Positions 9,588 to 18,492 of a stretch of DNA of 64,000 bases are shown one piece after another. Below the pieces are notes generated by a model. The model had not been told where the DNA came from. It saw only the letters and a list, made by a program, of their open reading frames with translations, and did not search any database. Source of the DNA: Synechococcus sp. WH 8016. GTDB lineage: Bacteria; Cyanobacteriota; Cyanobacteriia; PCC-6307; Cyanobiaceae. A program made the translations under genes and the position numbers. The stretch lies in contig NZ_AGIK01000001.1 of the NCBI RefSeq assembly GCF_000230675.1, forward strand, positions 62,001-126,000. The letters are read 5' to 3'. Within the stretch, counting starts at the first letter, position 1, and each line of letters starts with the position of its first letter.

Positions 9588-10268
9588 TTACGCGTAGTTC
9601 GAGTTGAAAGTCTCGCCTGTGGCCATCGGGATGGCGAGGTCCTCCCTCCATTCGCTCAATGGTTTCTCCCAGCCTTCCTCCCAACGCTGCAACACGAGGG
9701 GCTTGGCCTGTAGGCCGACGCGCTGTCCGTGTGCAATGGCTCGACTAATCGCTTCGTGTTCTGCTGGTTGAAACCGGAAGGCCTTAAAACTGGCCAAAAG
9801 ATTGAGAAGCACGTAGGCGGGGAAGCCAATTTGAGTGGCGGTGATCGCTAACACGGCTGATTCCCCCTGCGCTTGGGTGTTGAGCCCGGCGATCACGTGA
9901 TGAATGTCATGGGTGGTGGCGATGCGTTGGGTGAGCCAGAGCGCTTCTGTGCTGGTGTCTCGGGGTCGGAAAAAGTCGGCGTCGTAATTCAAGCGGCGAA
10001 TCATTCCCGCATAGGCCCGCCCCAGTGTTCCTTCCGGAAGCAACTCCAGCGTCTCAATGTTTGGTTGAAAGGCTGGGAAGCGTTGCTCCATCATCTCGGC
10101 ACCGCCCGGCAACGCCTTAAAACGTGCGATGGAAACCTGCATCGCTTCACTGTCGAGGAAGTTGTCGATGAGGTCTCCCACTCCATGGAGCCCTCCCTCG
10201 GTGGATGCAATCTCGCGCAGGATGCGCAAATTTTTAATGGAGCGCAGCAGTTCTCTGGTTCGTGGCAT
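9588..10268 (-). CDS. Coq4-family protein
   Basis: 226 residues matching the COQ4 family, whose eukaryotic and proteobacterial members act in ubiquinone biosynthesis. The metal-binding signature HDxxHx11E is intact (THDIHHVIAGL ... GES). The surrounding helices (EALWLTQRIATTHDIHH, QIGFPAYVLLNLLASF) also fit. Cyanobacteria make plastoquinone rather than ubiquinone, so the role here is open. It overlaps the end of the upstream MFS gene by 35 bases and is followed after four bases by a secreted-protein gene, so all three are probably co-translated. Family assignment is good; function is unknown. Confidence 0.85.
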   Translation of the reverse strand: MPRTRELLRSIKNLRILREIASTEGGLHGVGDLIDNFLDSEAMQVSIARFKALPGGAEMMEQRFPAFQPNIETLELLPEGTLGRAYAGMIRRLNYDADFFRPRDTSTEALWLTQRIATTHDIHHVIAGLNTQAQGESAVLAITATQIGFPAYVLLNLLASFKAFRFQPAEHEAISRAIAHGQRVGLQAKPLVLQRWEEGWEKPLSEWREDLAIPMATGETFNSNYA

Positions 10269-11571
10269 CTAGTGCTTCTTCGATGGGGCTTCCACTCAAA
10301 TTTGGCTTGTAGCGGGGGCGGACCGCCTTCAATAGTGGGACCACTAACAAACAGGTGCCAGCCATCAACAACCAAAGCACCAAACCATGACCCTGTTGGT
10401 CTAGAAGGGCACCCGCGAGGAGAGGCGCTGCGATGGCACTGATTGCAAAGCATTGAGAGAACAGGGCCATGGCTAAACCGCGATGTTGCAGGGGTGTCTC
10501 TTCCACCATGGCTTCTGCTGCCGTTGGTAAAAAAGCAGCCTCACCAAAGGCGATCGGAACCATCGCAAGCGCAATCAGGCTGCTGCCTCCGGCCCAAAGC
10601 GCTGATCCAGCCAGTAAAAGGCAGCCTGTGATGAAGCCAAGCAAGCCCATTCCTAAGCCAAAACGCAGACTGCGCTTTGCCACCCAGTTGCCGATGGGCC
10701 ACTGAAGCACCATCAACAGAAGAAGCTGCCAAGCGATAAAGCCGCCGCTGGAGGCTTCGCTGAGTGGAGCGCGGGCAAGCCCCCCTCGAACCATGTCGAG
10801 GGGAAGGGCGCTCTGCATCAATGAAACGATTCCAGTGGCGATCACGCTCACAATCAGCACTGGAATCAGGGGCAGAAGCCAACGCCAATCAGCTTCTGGG
10901 GCCGATTTGGCTTCCGCTTCAGGATTCAATTCATGGTTGTTGCTTGCTGCGGTGCTGGGATGCAGCAGCGCCGCCCGTCCGTCCGGCAGGGGCGTGAGCA
11001 ACAACACCACCAGCATGCTCAGCACGGCCGCAGCTTCCACCGCGTAAACCATCCGGATCATGTCCATGGCGGTCAACACCGCACCCAATAAGGCGCCAGC
11101 GGCAACGCCTAAGGCGTCAGCGCTGCGAGCCAGAGCGTATCCACGGCTGGAATTGAAACCGCTGCAGCTCAAGGGAACGGCCAATTCAATCGCTGGGAAA
11201 TAGAGGCCGGCCGCCACCCCGATCAGCAACTGTCCAACGAGGTAGCCGTTGAAGCCTGTGGCTTGAAACAGCACCAAATCCGCCATTAAGGCGAGCAGGG
11301 CAGCGGCTCGGACTGGCCATGAGCAGGTCAGACCGCGGTCCAGCAAGACGCCACTCAACAGCCTTGCCACCGTGCCGATCAAGGCAGAGGCCGCCAATCC
11401 TTGGCTCACTTGCACTGCCGTAAAGCTCGCCTGGTGAAACACGATCGGTGTCAGATAGATGACACCACCCGCTCCAAACGAAGCGAGCAGGCGAATAAAC
11501 GCCACTTCTTGCAAAGGTGCGGGAAACTGGTTCCACCAGTGAACTGGTCTTGGCCTTGCGAAGACGCTCAA
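10234..11571 (-). CDS. MFS transporter
   Basis: About 445 residues and twelve membrane segments. It begins near SVFARPRPVHWWNQF and continues with LIGTVARLLSGVLLDRGL (loop 2-3 motif) and FGEAAFLPTAAEAMVEE in the second half. The first transmembrane helix starts at about FIRLLASFGAGG. No ATG is available. TTG at 11571 gives a compact N-terminus; a GTG at 11628 would add 19 residues and overlap the divergent hydrolase gene further. It leads the operon with the Coq4-family and secreted-protein genes. Substrate unknown. Confidence 0.85.
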   Translation of the reverse strand: MSVFARPRPVHWWNQFPAPLQEVAFIRLLASFGAGGVIYLTPIVFHQASFTAVQVSQGLAASALIGTVARLLSGVLLDRGLTCSWPVRAAALLALMADLVLFQATGFNGYLVGQLLIGVAAGLYFPAIELAVPLSCSGFNSSRGYALARSADALGVAAGALLGAVLTAMDMIRMVYAVEAAAVLSMLVVLLLTPLPDGRAALLHPSTAASNNHELNPEAEAKSAPEADWRWLLPLIPVLIVSVIATGIVSLMQSALPLDMVRGGLARAPLSEASSGGFIAWQLLLLMVLQWPIGNWVAKRSLRFGLGMGLLGFITGCLLLAGSALWAGGSSLIALAMVPIAFGEAAFLPTAAEAMVEETPLQHRGLAMALFSQCFAISAIAAPLLAGALLDQQGHGLVLWLLMAGTCLLVVPLLKAVRPRYKPNLSGSPIEEALDATNQRTAALH

Positions 11572-13163
11572 CAGGACTGCGATTAGCTGCAAGTTGTGTG
11601 TGCAGTCTGCTGTTTTTTGGCGTCTCACCGCGTCCGTTGTGGGCTGCTTCTCAGCTGGAAGTGCAGATCGATGGCACGGTGATTCCCTTCTCCATTGGCG
11701 ATTTAGCGAAATGGGCCCGCTCTGATGGACGCCACCGTTCCGAGCTCAGTACTTGGTTTTCGCTGTTAGAGCCCGAGAGTCGCGCAGGAGTTTTGGAGCT
11801 GCTGCAGGCTCCTGTGATCCTTGATCGCAGCATGGCTCGTCAGCTGTTGAACAGCTGGGCTGGCCGGCAATTGTTGGATCAAGTGTCGGATTTAGTGCGG
11901 GTGGACGATGACACGGAGGGGGTGATCGTTCGTCAAACGATCAACGAACTTTTAACCCGACAGCAGCAGGTCTCCAGCCTGGATTTGCTTGAGGCCTTGC
12001 CTGCCGAAAGCGTTCGTCTTGATCTTGATCTCTTGCTCGAGCTGGCATCCAGTTGGCGGATACAACTTGAGCGTCAACAAAACCTGGTGCGCCGCCTGGA
12101 TCGCTTCCCCGTGACGGCCTCAGCTTCTGATCGTTTCGGGGCCTCCAGCCAAGATTTCGATCCGTTATTGGAACCGCGCTTGATGTCCTTGGCGGTGAGC
12201 CATCGCGAGGAGCCATTGGAATTTCAGCTTTGGTTGCCTGTGGAGGGGGCCCCAAAGCGTGAGCAGTGGCTGGTGCTGATGCCTGGATTAGGCGGCAGCC
12301 CAGATCATTTTCGCTGGCTTGGTCGCGGCCTTAGTCGTCGCGGTTGGGCCGTCTTGGTGCCAGATCACCCTGGCAGCGATGACGAAGCGGTCCAGGCCCT
12401 CTTAGAAGGGCGTCTTCCCCCTCCAGGGGCGGAGGTGCTTCCCGAACGGCTTCAGGATCTTGATGCCTTGCTCAAGGCCCGCGATCAGGGGGTGTTTCGG
12501 GTTCCCGGTGAACGTTTGGTCCTCGCTGGCCACTCCCTGGGTGCCTTTAGTGCGCTGCTTTCAACAGGTGCCAGGCCGGCTCCAGGTCTTGCGCGTCGTT
12601 GCTCGTCAGCGTTGGGTGACTTGCCGCTCAGCAACTTGTCGCGGCTCTTGCAGTGTCAATTGGTGGATGTGTCTTTGCCACAGCAGGTGGCACCCCCTGC
12701 GTTGTCGGCTGTGATCGGCTTCAACAGTTTTGGCAGCTTGCTCTGGCCTGCGGACTCCCTTTCCAAAACCGTCAACGTGCCTGTCTTGTTCACTGGTGGC
12801 ACCCTCGATCTGATCACGCCACCGATCAGCGAACAGTTGGGCTTGTTGTTGGCGATGCCGGCCGACCCCTCGAGCCGGGTGGTGCTTGTGGAGGGTGCAA
12901 GCCATTTCTCTCCCGTGCGCGTTGAGGGGCAGAGGCAAGGGGGACAGGGTGAGGATCTCTTTCAGCTGGGAGAAGATCTGGTGGGTGTTCAGCCGCTCCA
13001 AGTGCAGGCGCTTTTGGAGCAAGAAGTCGTCCAATTCTTGGAGGAGCAAGAACAGCGCAAGGGTGCTCAGCGCTTCAAGGCCAAGACCCTGCATTTGAAG
13101 CTTGGAGAGCTTCACTTGCATCGGCTCGATCGCGAAGCGGCATCAGCCCTGGTGCATCAGTAA
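11517..13163 (+). CDS. Exported alpha/beta hydrolase with DUF1400 domain
   Basis: About 548 residues. A signal peptide (RLAASCVCSLLFFGVSPRPLWAAS) leads into a DUF1400 domain, typical of cyanobacteria, over about residues 45-190. A dienelactone-hydrolase-like alpha/beta fold follows. The catalytic set is visible: nucleophile in LAGHSLGAFS, acid in GGTLDLITPP and histidine in EGASHFSPV. The substrate is probably an ester in the periplasm, but unknown. Start is uncertain: GTG 11517, TTG 11550 or TTG 11556, all inside the start region of the divergent MFS gene. Its last seven bases overlap the end of the ABC permease gene. Confidence 0.85.
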   Translation: MRETGSTSELVLALRRRSTGLRLAASCVCSLLFFGVSPRPLWAASQLEVQIDGTVIPFSIGDLAKWARSDGRHRSELSTWFSLLEPESRAGVLELLQAPVILDRSMARQLLNSWAGRQLLDQVSDLVRVDDDTEGVIVRQTINELLTRQQQVSSLDLLEALPAESVRLDLDLLLELASSWRIQLERQQNLVRRLDRFPVTASASDRFGASSQDFDPLLEPRLMSLAVSHREEPLEFQLWLPVEGAPKREQWLVLMPGLGGSPDHFRWLGRGLSRRGWAVLVPDHPGSDDEAVQALLEGRLPPPGAEVLPERLQDLDALLKARDQGVFRVPGERLVLAGHSLGAFSALLSTGARPAPGLARRCSSALGDLPLSNLSRLLQCQLVDVSLPQQVAPPALSAVIGFNSFGSLLWPADSLSKTVNVPVLFTGGTLDLITPPISEQLGLLLAMPADPSSRVVLVEGASHFSPVRVEGQRQGGQGEDLFQLGEDLVGVQPLQVQALLEQEVVQFLEEQEQRKGAQRFKAKTLHLKLGELHLHRLDREAASALVHQ

Positions 13164-14176
13164 CGGATACGCGGATCGAGCACCGCTACCAAGAGATCAA
13201 CCGCCACGCTCACCATCACGACGAGGGCGGCGATGGCCACAACGATGCCTTGGACCACCGGATAGTCGCGTTGGTTGATGCTTTCTTGAAGGCGCATCGC
13301 AATCCCGGGCCAGGAGAAGGTCACTTCAATCAGCAGAGCTCCACCAATGAGCGATGCCACCGTGATGCCTGCAATGGTGAGCACGGGCAACAGCGCATTG
13401 GGCAGGGCATGGCGGAGTACGACTTGGGTTTCGCTTAGTCCACGGCTCCGCGCCGATTCCACATAATCCGATTTCAGGGTTCGATTCAGATTGAGGCGTA
13501 GCGCGTTGGTGAACACCCCGCTGAGGAGGAGGCCCAAGGTGCATGCGGGCAATACGAGGTGTCGAATCGTGCCTTGGAGGGCAGACCAATTGCCGCTGAC
13601 CAGGCTGTCAAAGATCAGAAAACCGCTGCCCTCTGGGGGGATCAAGCTGGGAGGAAATCTGCCGCCTACGGGCAGCCAGCCGAGCATGACCGCAAACACA
13701 AGTTGGATCAGCATCGCTGCCCAAAAAGGTGGTAACGCGTAGGTGCCAATTCCGTAGAAGCGGCCTGCAAGGTCAAATTTCCCCTCGGGGCGGGCAATTC
13801 CGCTAAACCCCACGCCCAAGCCCAGAACGGCCGAGATGATCAAGGCGGTGATGCCCAATTCCAGGCTTGCGGGAAGCGTTTTGCTGATAATCGAGCGCAC
13901 CGACTCGTTGTTCACCAGGGCAACGCCCAAATCGCCATGCACCAGTCCGCCGAGAAAATTGGAATATTGATGCCACAGCGATTGATCCAGTCCGAGGCTG
14001 GCGCGTAGGGCGGCCTTTGCGGCCTCTGGAGCCCTGCTGCCCAGCACCGCATCCACCGGGTCTCCAGGGGCGACGCGTAAGAGCAGAAACACCAGGCTGG
14101 CAATCAGCCAAAGCATGAGTGGAGCAAGCGCAAGTCGCGTTGCGCAATAGCGAAAAAGCTCCCTTCCCCGTGCCAT
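13157..14176 (-). CDS. Oligopeptide/dipeptide ABC transporter permease (DppB type)
   Basis: 339 residues and six membrane segments. The N-terminus is typical of DppB/OppB (FLLLRVAPGDPVDAVLGSRAPEA). The cytoplasmic coupling loop near residue 245 reads ESARSRGLSETQVVLRHALPNALLPVLT, which is the EAA motif. Its ATG overlaps the stop of the binding-protein gene by one base (TGATG), so the two are translationally coupled. No second permease or ATPase gene is adjacent. Peptide or nickel import is the family's usual role. Confidence 0.93.
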   Translation of the reverse strand: MARGRELFRYCATRLALAPLMLWLIASLVFLLLRVAPGDPVDAVLGSRAPEAAKAALRASLGLDQSLWHQYSNFLGGLVHGDLGVALVNNESVRSIISKTLPASLELGITALIISAVLGLGVGFSGIARPEGKFDLAGRFYGIGTYALPPFWAAMLIQLVFAVMLGWLPVGGRFPPSLIPPEGSGFLIFDSLVSGNWSALQGTIRHLVLPACTLGLLLSGVFTNALRLNLNRTLKSDYVESARSRGLSETQVVLRHALPNALLPVLTIAGITVASLIGGALLIEVTFSWPGIAMRLQESINQRDYPVVQGIVVAIAALVVMVSVAVDLLVAVLDPRIRY

Positions 14177-15759
14177 CAGCGTCGCTCTCCCAGTTGGGCC
14201 AGATTCACGAGTCCGCTGCCATTAAAGGTGGGAGGGTTTAAACGAAGCTGAGACCAGGCTTTGGGAGCCACAAACCAGACCGGGATGTAGGGCGTCCCTT
14301 CTGCGGCCATGGCATCCACGGTGGCTAGCTCCTTGAGCCGCGGACGGCCCTGCAGCATGTCGCTAAGGCGCAGGGCTTTTTGCAGCTTTGGTGCCGTCCA
14401 GAACGTGCCGCCATCCACGGCTTCCCCCGCCTCACAGATGTTGCCTTTCCCGCTGCTGCAACTCAGCAATGGGGAGAGGTAGGCCTCAGGGTCTGGATAG
14501 GAGCCACTCCAGTCGAGGATCACCGCCTCGAATGATCCTTCGCTCAGCTGTTTGTAGACGGTGGTCGACTCCACTCCGTTGAGGGTCATTTGCACGCAAT
14601 CGGGCAGATCGCGTTTCAGCTGAGCTTGCCAGGTGAGGGCCATTAAGCGATCGGAGGGCACGTTGGTACGGAACGTGAACGGCACTTGCAGACGACGACC
14701 TGTGCAGTACCCGGCTTGTTGAAACAACGTGCGCGCTGTGGCCAGGTTGTAGGTGGGCCAGGGTTCGGTTCTGCCTCCCCGCAAACTGGGTGGAATCAGT
14801 GAGCGCAATGGCTCTCTCTGGGTGTAGCTGACCCGGGTGCTGATCAGCCGGCGATCCAAGCTATGGGCGAGTGCCCGACGCACGATTTGACGTTGCATCG
14901 GCGGGCTATTGCTGCGCAGGGCCACGAACGTGATGTTCATGGCGGGGCCTTTGCTCTCGCGCAGAAGCTGCTTTTCAGCCCGTTGGCTTAAGGCTCGTTT
15001 CTGATCTTCATCAATGGAGTTCGACAGCAACACATCCACCTCTCCGCTGACGAGGGCTCCAAACAGTGCTGTGGAATTGCTGAGGTTGATGAGGTCGAGT
15101 CCCACATTGTTCGGCGGTTTGCCCCAGTAATGGCGGAACGGGAGAAGACGCTGTTGGGTGTTGCGAAAGCTGTTGAGAATGTATGGGCCCGTCCCGACAA
15201 AACGATCATTCAAGAATCGATCGGCATGGTCGGCGTAGGCCTTGGGAGAGACGGGGGTGAGATATGGGGATGTGAGCAGGCTTTCGATCGAGCTGGAGGG
15301 CTCCTTGAGGCGCAGGCGGATCTCGAAGGGGGAGGGGGTTTCAATCGCTGCGATGCGATTACTCAGCAAATAACGCTGCGAGCCGATGCGTAGGAAGCGA
15401 TTCAGGCTGAAAGCCATCGCCTTTGCATCAAAGCGACTGCCGTCGTGGAAGAGCACATCCCGGCGCAAAGGGATCGTCAGGCTGAGTCTGTCCTCACCGA
15501 GCACAGGCATGGATGCGGCCAATTGGGGCTGAAGCTCCCCGCTTGTGCCTCGGATGTAGAGCGTGTCGCCGAGAGCACTGAGCACCTGAAGCACCCCTGT
15601 GGTGCTTGCCAGAGCAGGATCGAGGGAGCCAATGCGCCCGGCGCTGGCAACCGTTAGCCGGTCGCTTTGGCGTTTGGGCTGACAAGCGCTTTGGCTCAAA
15701 GCAAGGGCCAATCCGATCAACACGCTGGCCTGAAGGCTGAAGCGACGGCGATCAGTCAC
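14176..15759 (-). CDS. ABC transporter substrate-binding lipoprotein (SBP family 5)
   Basis: About 527 residues. The N-terminus TDRRRFSLQASVLIGLALAL ends in SQSAC, a probable lipid-attachment cysteine. The mature part has the family 5 pattern: RIGSLDPALASTTGVLQVLSALGDTLY, LTIPLRRDVLFHDGSRFDAKAM and the late YKQLSEGSFEAVILDWSGSYPDPEAYL. It binds peptides or similar ligands outside the membrane for the downstream permease. GTG at 15759 is preferred because the basic n-region then starts the signal; TTG at 15774 is the alternative. Confidence 0.92.
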   Translation of the reverse strand: MTDRRRFSLQASVLIGLALALSQSACQPKRQSDRLTVASAGRIGSLDPALASTTGVLQVLSALGDTLYIRGTSGELQPQLAASMPVLGEDRLSLTIPLRRDVLFHDGSRFDAKAMAFSLNRFLRIGSQRYLLSNRIAAIETPSPFEIRLRLKEPSSSIESLLTSPYLTPVSPKAYADHADRFLNDRFVGTGPYILNSFRNTQQRLLPFRHYWGKPPNNVGLDLINLSNSTALFGALVSGEVDVLLSNSIDEDQKRALSQRAEKQLLRESKGPAMNITFVALRSNSPPMQRQIVRRALAHSLDRRLISTRVSYTQREPLRSLIPPSLRGGRTEPWPTYNLATARTLFQQAGYCTGRRLQVPFTFRTNVPSDRLMALTWQAQLKRDLPDCVQMTLNGVESTTVYKQLSEGSFEAVILDWSGSYPDPEAYLSPLLSCSSGKGNICEAGEAVDGGTFWTAPKLQKALRLSDMLQGRPRLKELATVDAMAAEGTPYIPVWFVAPKAWSQLRLNPPTFNGSGLVNLAQLGERR

Positions 15760-15813
15760 GCAGCGGTTCGTCAATGCAATGGCTATTCAACGCCCTCTAG
15801 GCACGATTTGTCG

Positions 15814-16059
15814 TCAATCGCTCTCGGAGATCGCGCTGGAAATCTGTTCAAGGGCCACCTCGAATACAGGAGATCCATCGGGCTCGAGCGGCCATTGGCG
15901 GATCCAGCAACGGTCGTGGTCGTCGTCAATCCCGATCACCTGAAAGGGGCCTTCCCCAGAGCGCAGTTTGATGCAGTCCCCTTGATGCAGCGTCATGGCG
16001 GAACGAGATTTCTGCTGATCGCAGTGTGATCCGTTAGCCAGGGTCAGTTCGTTCGACAT
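15814..16059 (-). CDS. Conserved cyanobacterial hypothetical protein, 81 residues
   Basis: Small soluble acidic protein with a beta-rich core: LHQGDCIKLRSGEGPFQVIGIDDDHDRCWIR, then EPDGSPVFEVALEQIS. The pattern suggests a short SH3/KOW-like barrel, but I do not recognise a named family. ATG start at 16059. It stands between hom and the peptide-ABC genes with its own roughly 110-base upstream gap, in which a small inverted repeat (ATCTGCA..TGCAGAT at about 16081-16096) could be a regulatory site. Confidence 0.65.
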   Translation of the reverse strand: MSNELTLANGSHCDQQKSRSAMTLHQGDCIKLRSGEGPFQVIGIDDDHDRCWIRQWPLEPDGSPVFEVALEQISSAISESD

Positions 16060-16172
16060 GAACGTTCGAGAGCACAGATCTGCAAATGCAGATTTGCTCT
16101 GTGATACTTCTTACAACTCTGCCCTACGCCGGGGACCTGCTGCCACCCGACGTTGCGGATGTGTGGGCCTGC

Positions 16173-17489
16173 TCAAAGACAGCCGAGGTGGGCATCCAGG
16201 CTCAGAACCTCGGGAAGTGCATGAATCGCTTGGAGTGCGGCACTCATTTGCCCGTTGCCAACAACCTGGGTGATCACAACGATTTCAGCTCCCGCGTCAC
16301 TGGCTTCGAGCTGAACGATCGATTGAATGGAGACGTTGTGGTCGCCGAAGCAGCTGCCGATTTGCCCGATCACGCCGGGAGCATTTTCTGTTTTGAAACG
16401 CACATAATTGCGTTGGCTGGTCCGCTCCGTGTTCACCAGGTGGCATCGCCGCCAGCTAGAGGCTGCGAGCAGGGGATCCAGATTGCCTTGGGCCGGATTG
16501 AGTTGGCGGATGCCCGCAATGTTGAGGATGTCAGCGACCACGGCTGAGGCGGTGGGCCCTGAGCCAGCGCCAGGCCCGTAGAACATCACTCTCCCGATCG
16601 GATCTCCCTCCACCAAAATCGCGTTATTCACGCCATTCACCCCCGCCAGGGGATGGTCTTTGGGGACCAGGGTGGGTTGCACGCTCACCGATAGGGGCAT
16701 GGATGTGGGATTGCTCGGTTCAGGATCCATGCGTTCGGCGACCGCGAGCAGTTTCACGCCGTAGCCCAATTGCGTGGCGTAATCCACATCCCTGCTTTGC
16801 AGGGTGCTGATGCCTGCCGTGGGGATGCTGTTGCGATCGATCGGTCCCCCGAAGGCGAGCCCAGAAAGAATGGCGATCTTGTCGGCGGCATCGAGCCCTT
16901 CAACGTCTGCGGCTGGGTCGGCTTCGGCGTAACCCAGCTCCTGGGCCTCGCCCAGGACCGCGTTGTAATCCGCACCCTCGTCAGCCATGCGGCTCAGGAT
17001 GTAATTGGTGGTGCCGTTGATGATTCCACTCACGCGCTGAATGCGGTTGCTGCCGAGCGATTGCTTGAGCGGCTCGATGATCGGGATCCCGCCGCCAACA
17101 GCAGCCTCAATCAGCACATAAACACCCGCGGCCGCAGCGGCGGCTGCAATTTCTTCGCCATGCCTGGCGATCACAGATTTGTTGGCGGTGACAACCGACT
17201 TGCCGGCTGAGATCGCGCGCATGATCAGCGTGCGCGCAGGTTCGATGCCTCCCATCACCTCCACCACCACGTCCACGCCAGGGTCGTCGATGACGGCTTC
17301 TGGAGAGGTGGTGAGAAGGCTTGCCTCCAGGGCGATCGGCCGTGGGCGGTTCTGGTCTCTCACCGCAACCCGAACCAGGTCCAGATCAGCAATCAGGGGA
17401 TGTCTTCCCTCTGGTGTCTGGAGAATGCTTGCCACTCCGGCACCCACAGTGCCGAGACCGAGAAGGCCGATTCCGATCCGGGTGGACAT
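16173..17489 (-). CDS. hom: Homoserine dehydrogenase
   Basis: 438 residues. Reduces aspartate semialdehyde to homoserine on the way to threonine, methionine and isoleucine. The N-terminal Rossmann motif is GLLGLGTVGAGV. The catalytic core contains GIINGTTNYILSRM and GYAEADPAADVEGLDAADKIAIL. A C-terminal ACT domain (about 355-430, ENAPGVIGQIGSCFGDHNVSIQSIVQ) allows amino-acid feedback. The protein is monofunctional with no aspartokinase part. Followed in the same direction, upstream, by sufE after about 35 bases. Confidence 0.97.
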   Translation of the reverse strand: MSTRIGIGLLGLGTVGAGVASILQTPEGRHPLIADLDLVRVAVRDQNRPRPIALEASLLTTSPEAVIDDPGVDVVVEVMGGIEPARTLIMRAISAGKSVVTANKSVIARHGEEIAAAAAAAGVYVLIEAAVGGGIPIIEPLKQSLGSNRIQRVSGIINGTTNYILSRMADEGADYNAVLGEAQELGYAEADPAADVEGLDAADKIAILSGLAFGGPIDRNSIPTAGISTLQSRDVDYATQLGYGVKLLAVAERMDPEPSNPTSMPLSVSVQPTLVPKDHPLAGVNGVNNAILVEGDPIGRVMFYGPGAGSGPTASAVVADILNIAGIRQLNPAQGNLDPLLAASSWRRCHLVNTERTSQRNYVRFKTENAPGVIGQIGSCFGDHNVSIQSIVQLEASDAGAEIVVITQVVGNGQMSAALQAIHALPEVLSLDAHLGCL

Positions 17490-17524
17490 TGAACAGGTTC
17501 CGTTTGCGTCGCTAATAAAGGACT

Positions 17525-17986
17525 CTATGAATCCATCGCCTCATCGGCGTTCTTAAGGGCCTGTGCCTGGGCCTGCATCGCCCGCAAAATATTCAAAAAG
17601 CCGTTAGCCCTCGAAGGGGTCAGGCTTGCTTGTAGGCCAGTGGCGGCAATGAAGGCGGGGTCTACGGCGAGGACTTGATCCGGGGTTAAATTACTCATTC
17701 CTTTGATGAGCAGGGCGAGCAACCCCTTGGTGATCAAGGCGTCGGACTCTCCTTGCCAGTGCACATGGTTGTCCTGGAGAGCGGCATGAATGAACACCTG
17801 AGACACGCAACCTTGCACTTTGCGGTCTTCGGTTTGCAGGTCTGCCGGCATCGCAGGTAGCTTTTTGGCAAGCCAGAGCACGTATTCGTAACGTTTGCGT
17901 GGGTCTGGCGTGCCGCTAAGCCGATTCGCTAGGCGGTCAAGCTCTTCGCTTCCGTATTGACTTGAAGAGCAGCAGGGTTCTGCCAT
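17525..17986 (-). CDS. sufE: SufE-type sulfur acceptor
   Basis: 153 residues. Takes persulfide sulfur from the cysteine desulfurase SufS and stimulates it for Fe-S cluster assembly. The active cysteine is C60 in DRKVQGCVSQV. The family pattern KRYEYVLWLAKKLPAMP and GLLALLIKGMSNLTPDQVL is clear. It precedes hom and follows an exported-protein gene with only eight bases between. In picocyanobacteria the sufBCDS genes are usually elsewhere, as here. Confidence 0.95.
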   Translation of the reverse strand: MAEPCCSSSQYGSEELDRLANRLSGTPDPRKRYEYVLWLAKKLPAMPADLQTEDRKVQGCVSQVFIHAALQDNHVHWQGESDALITKGLLALLIKGMSNLTPDQVLAVDPAFIAATGLQASLTPSRANGFLNILRAMQAQAQALKNADEAMDS

Positions 17987-17994
17987 GGACGGCT

Positions 17995-18471
17995 TCAGCG
18001 ATTCAGGCTGGGTTGGCGCACCTTAACCATCAGGCCGACAAGGCCGAGCAGGGCTGGTGCCCCCAGCCAGGCCCACAGCCCAAGGGCAGGGGTTTGGTTT
18101 GGCGTCTCCACCACCTCGTCCAGCAAGACGCTGCCCTGGCGGATCGGTAATGCCAAATAGTCGCGATGTCCGGGGCCACCATCCACCTGTAAATCCAGGA
18201 CGCCTTCAACCAGGTTTGGGAGCGTTAAGACCAGTTGTCCATTGGCTCCGATCTGACCCAGTTCATCTCCGGGTGTTCCATCAGCGTTGAGCAGGCGTAC
18301 GGCAGCCCCTTCCACAGGCTCACCTGTGGAGAAGCTGCTATTCAGCTCCAATTGGCCATCGAGGTAGCGCAGGGAGCTTTCGATCCCGTGGGCCTGCACC
18401 TGCTGACCTGCCACGAGTCCCAGACCCAAAGCGGTGCATGTGACCAGCAGGCGTCGTGAAAACACGGTCAT
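17995..18471 (-). CDS. Exported protein with Ig-like domain and C-terminal membrane anchor
   Basis: 158 residues. Signal peptide (RLLVTCTALGLGLVAGQQVQA, then HGIESSLRY), a beta-sandwich segment (SFSTGEPVEGAAVRLLNADGTPGDELG; LPNLVEGVLDLQVDGG) and a C-terminal hydrophobic anchor at about 130-150. The HG-after-signal start and the sequence of the beta domain resemble accessory proteins of nickel/cobalt uptake systems (NikL/CbiL-like), but this is a guess from pattern only. The ATG overlaps, in another frame, a TGA that ends a reading frame antiparallel to none but following 5-formyl-THF cyclo-ligase (ATGA). Confidence 0.6.
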   Translation of the reverse strand: MTVFSRRLLVTCTALGLGLVAGQQVQAHGIESSLRYLDGQLELNSSFSTGEPVEGAAVRLLNADGTPGDELGQIGANGQLVLTLPNLVEGVLDLQVDGGPGHRDYLALPIRQGSVLLDEVVETPNQTPALGLWAWLGAPALLGLVGLMVKVRQPSLNR

Positions 18472-18492
18472 GGCAGCAGGATGACGAGATCG

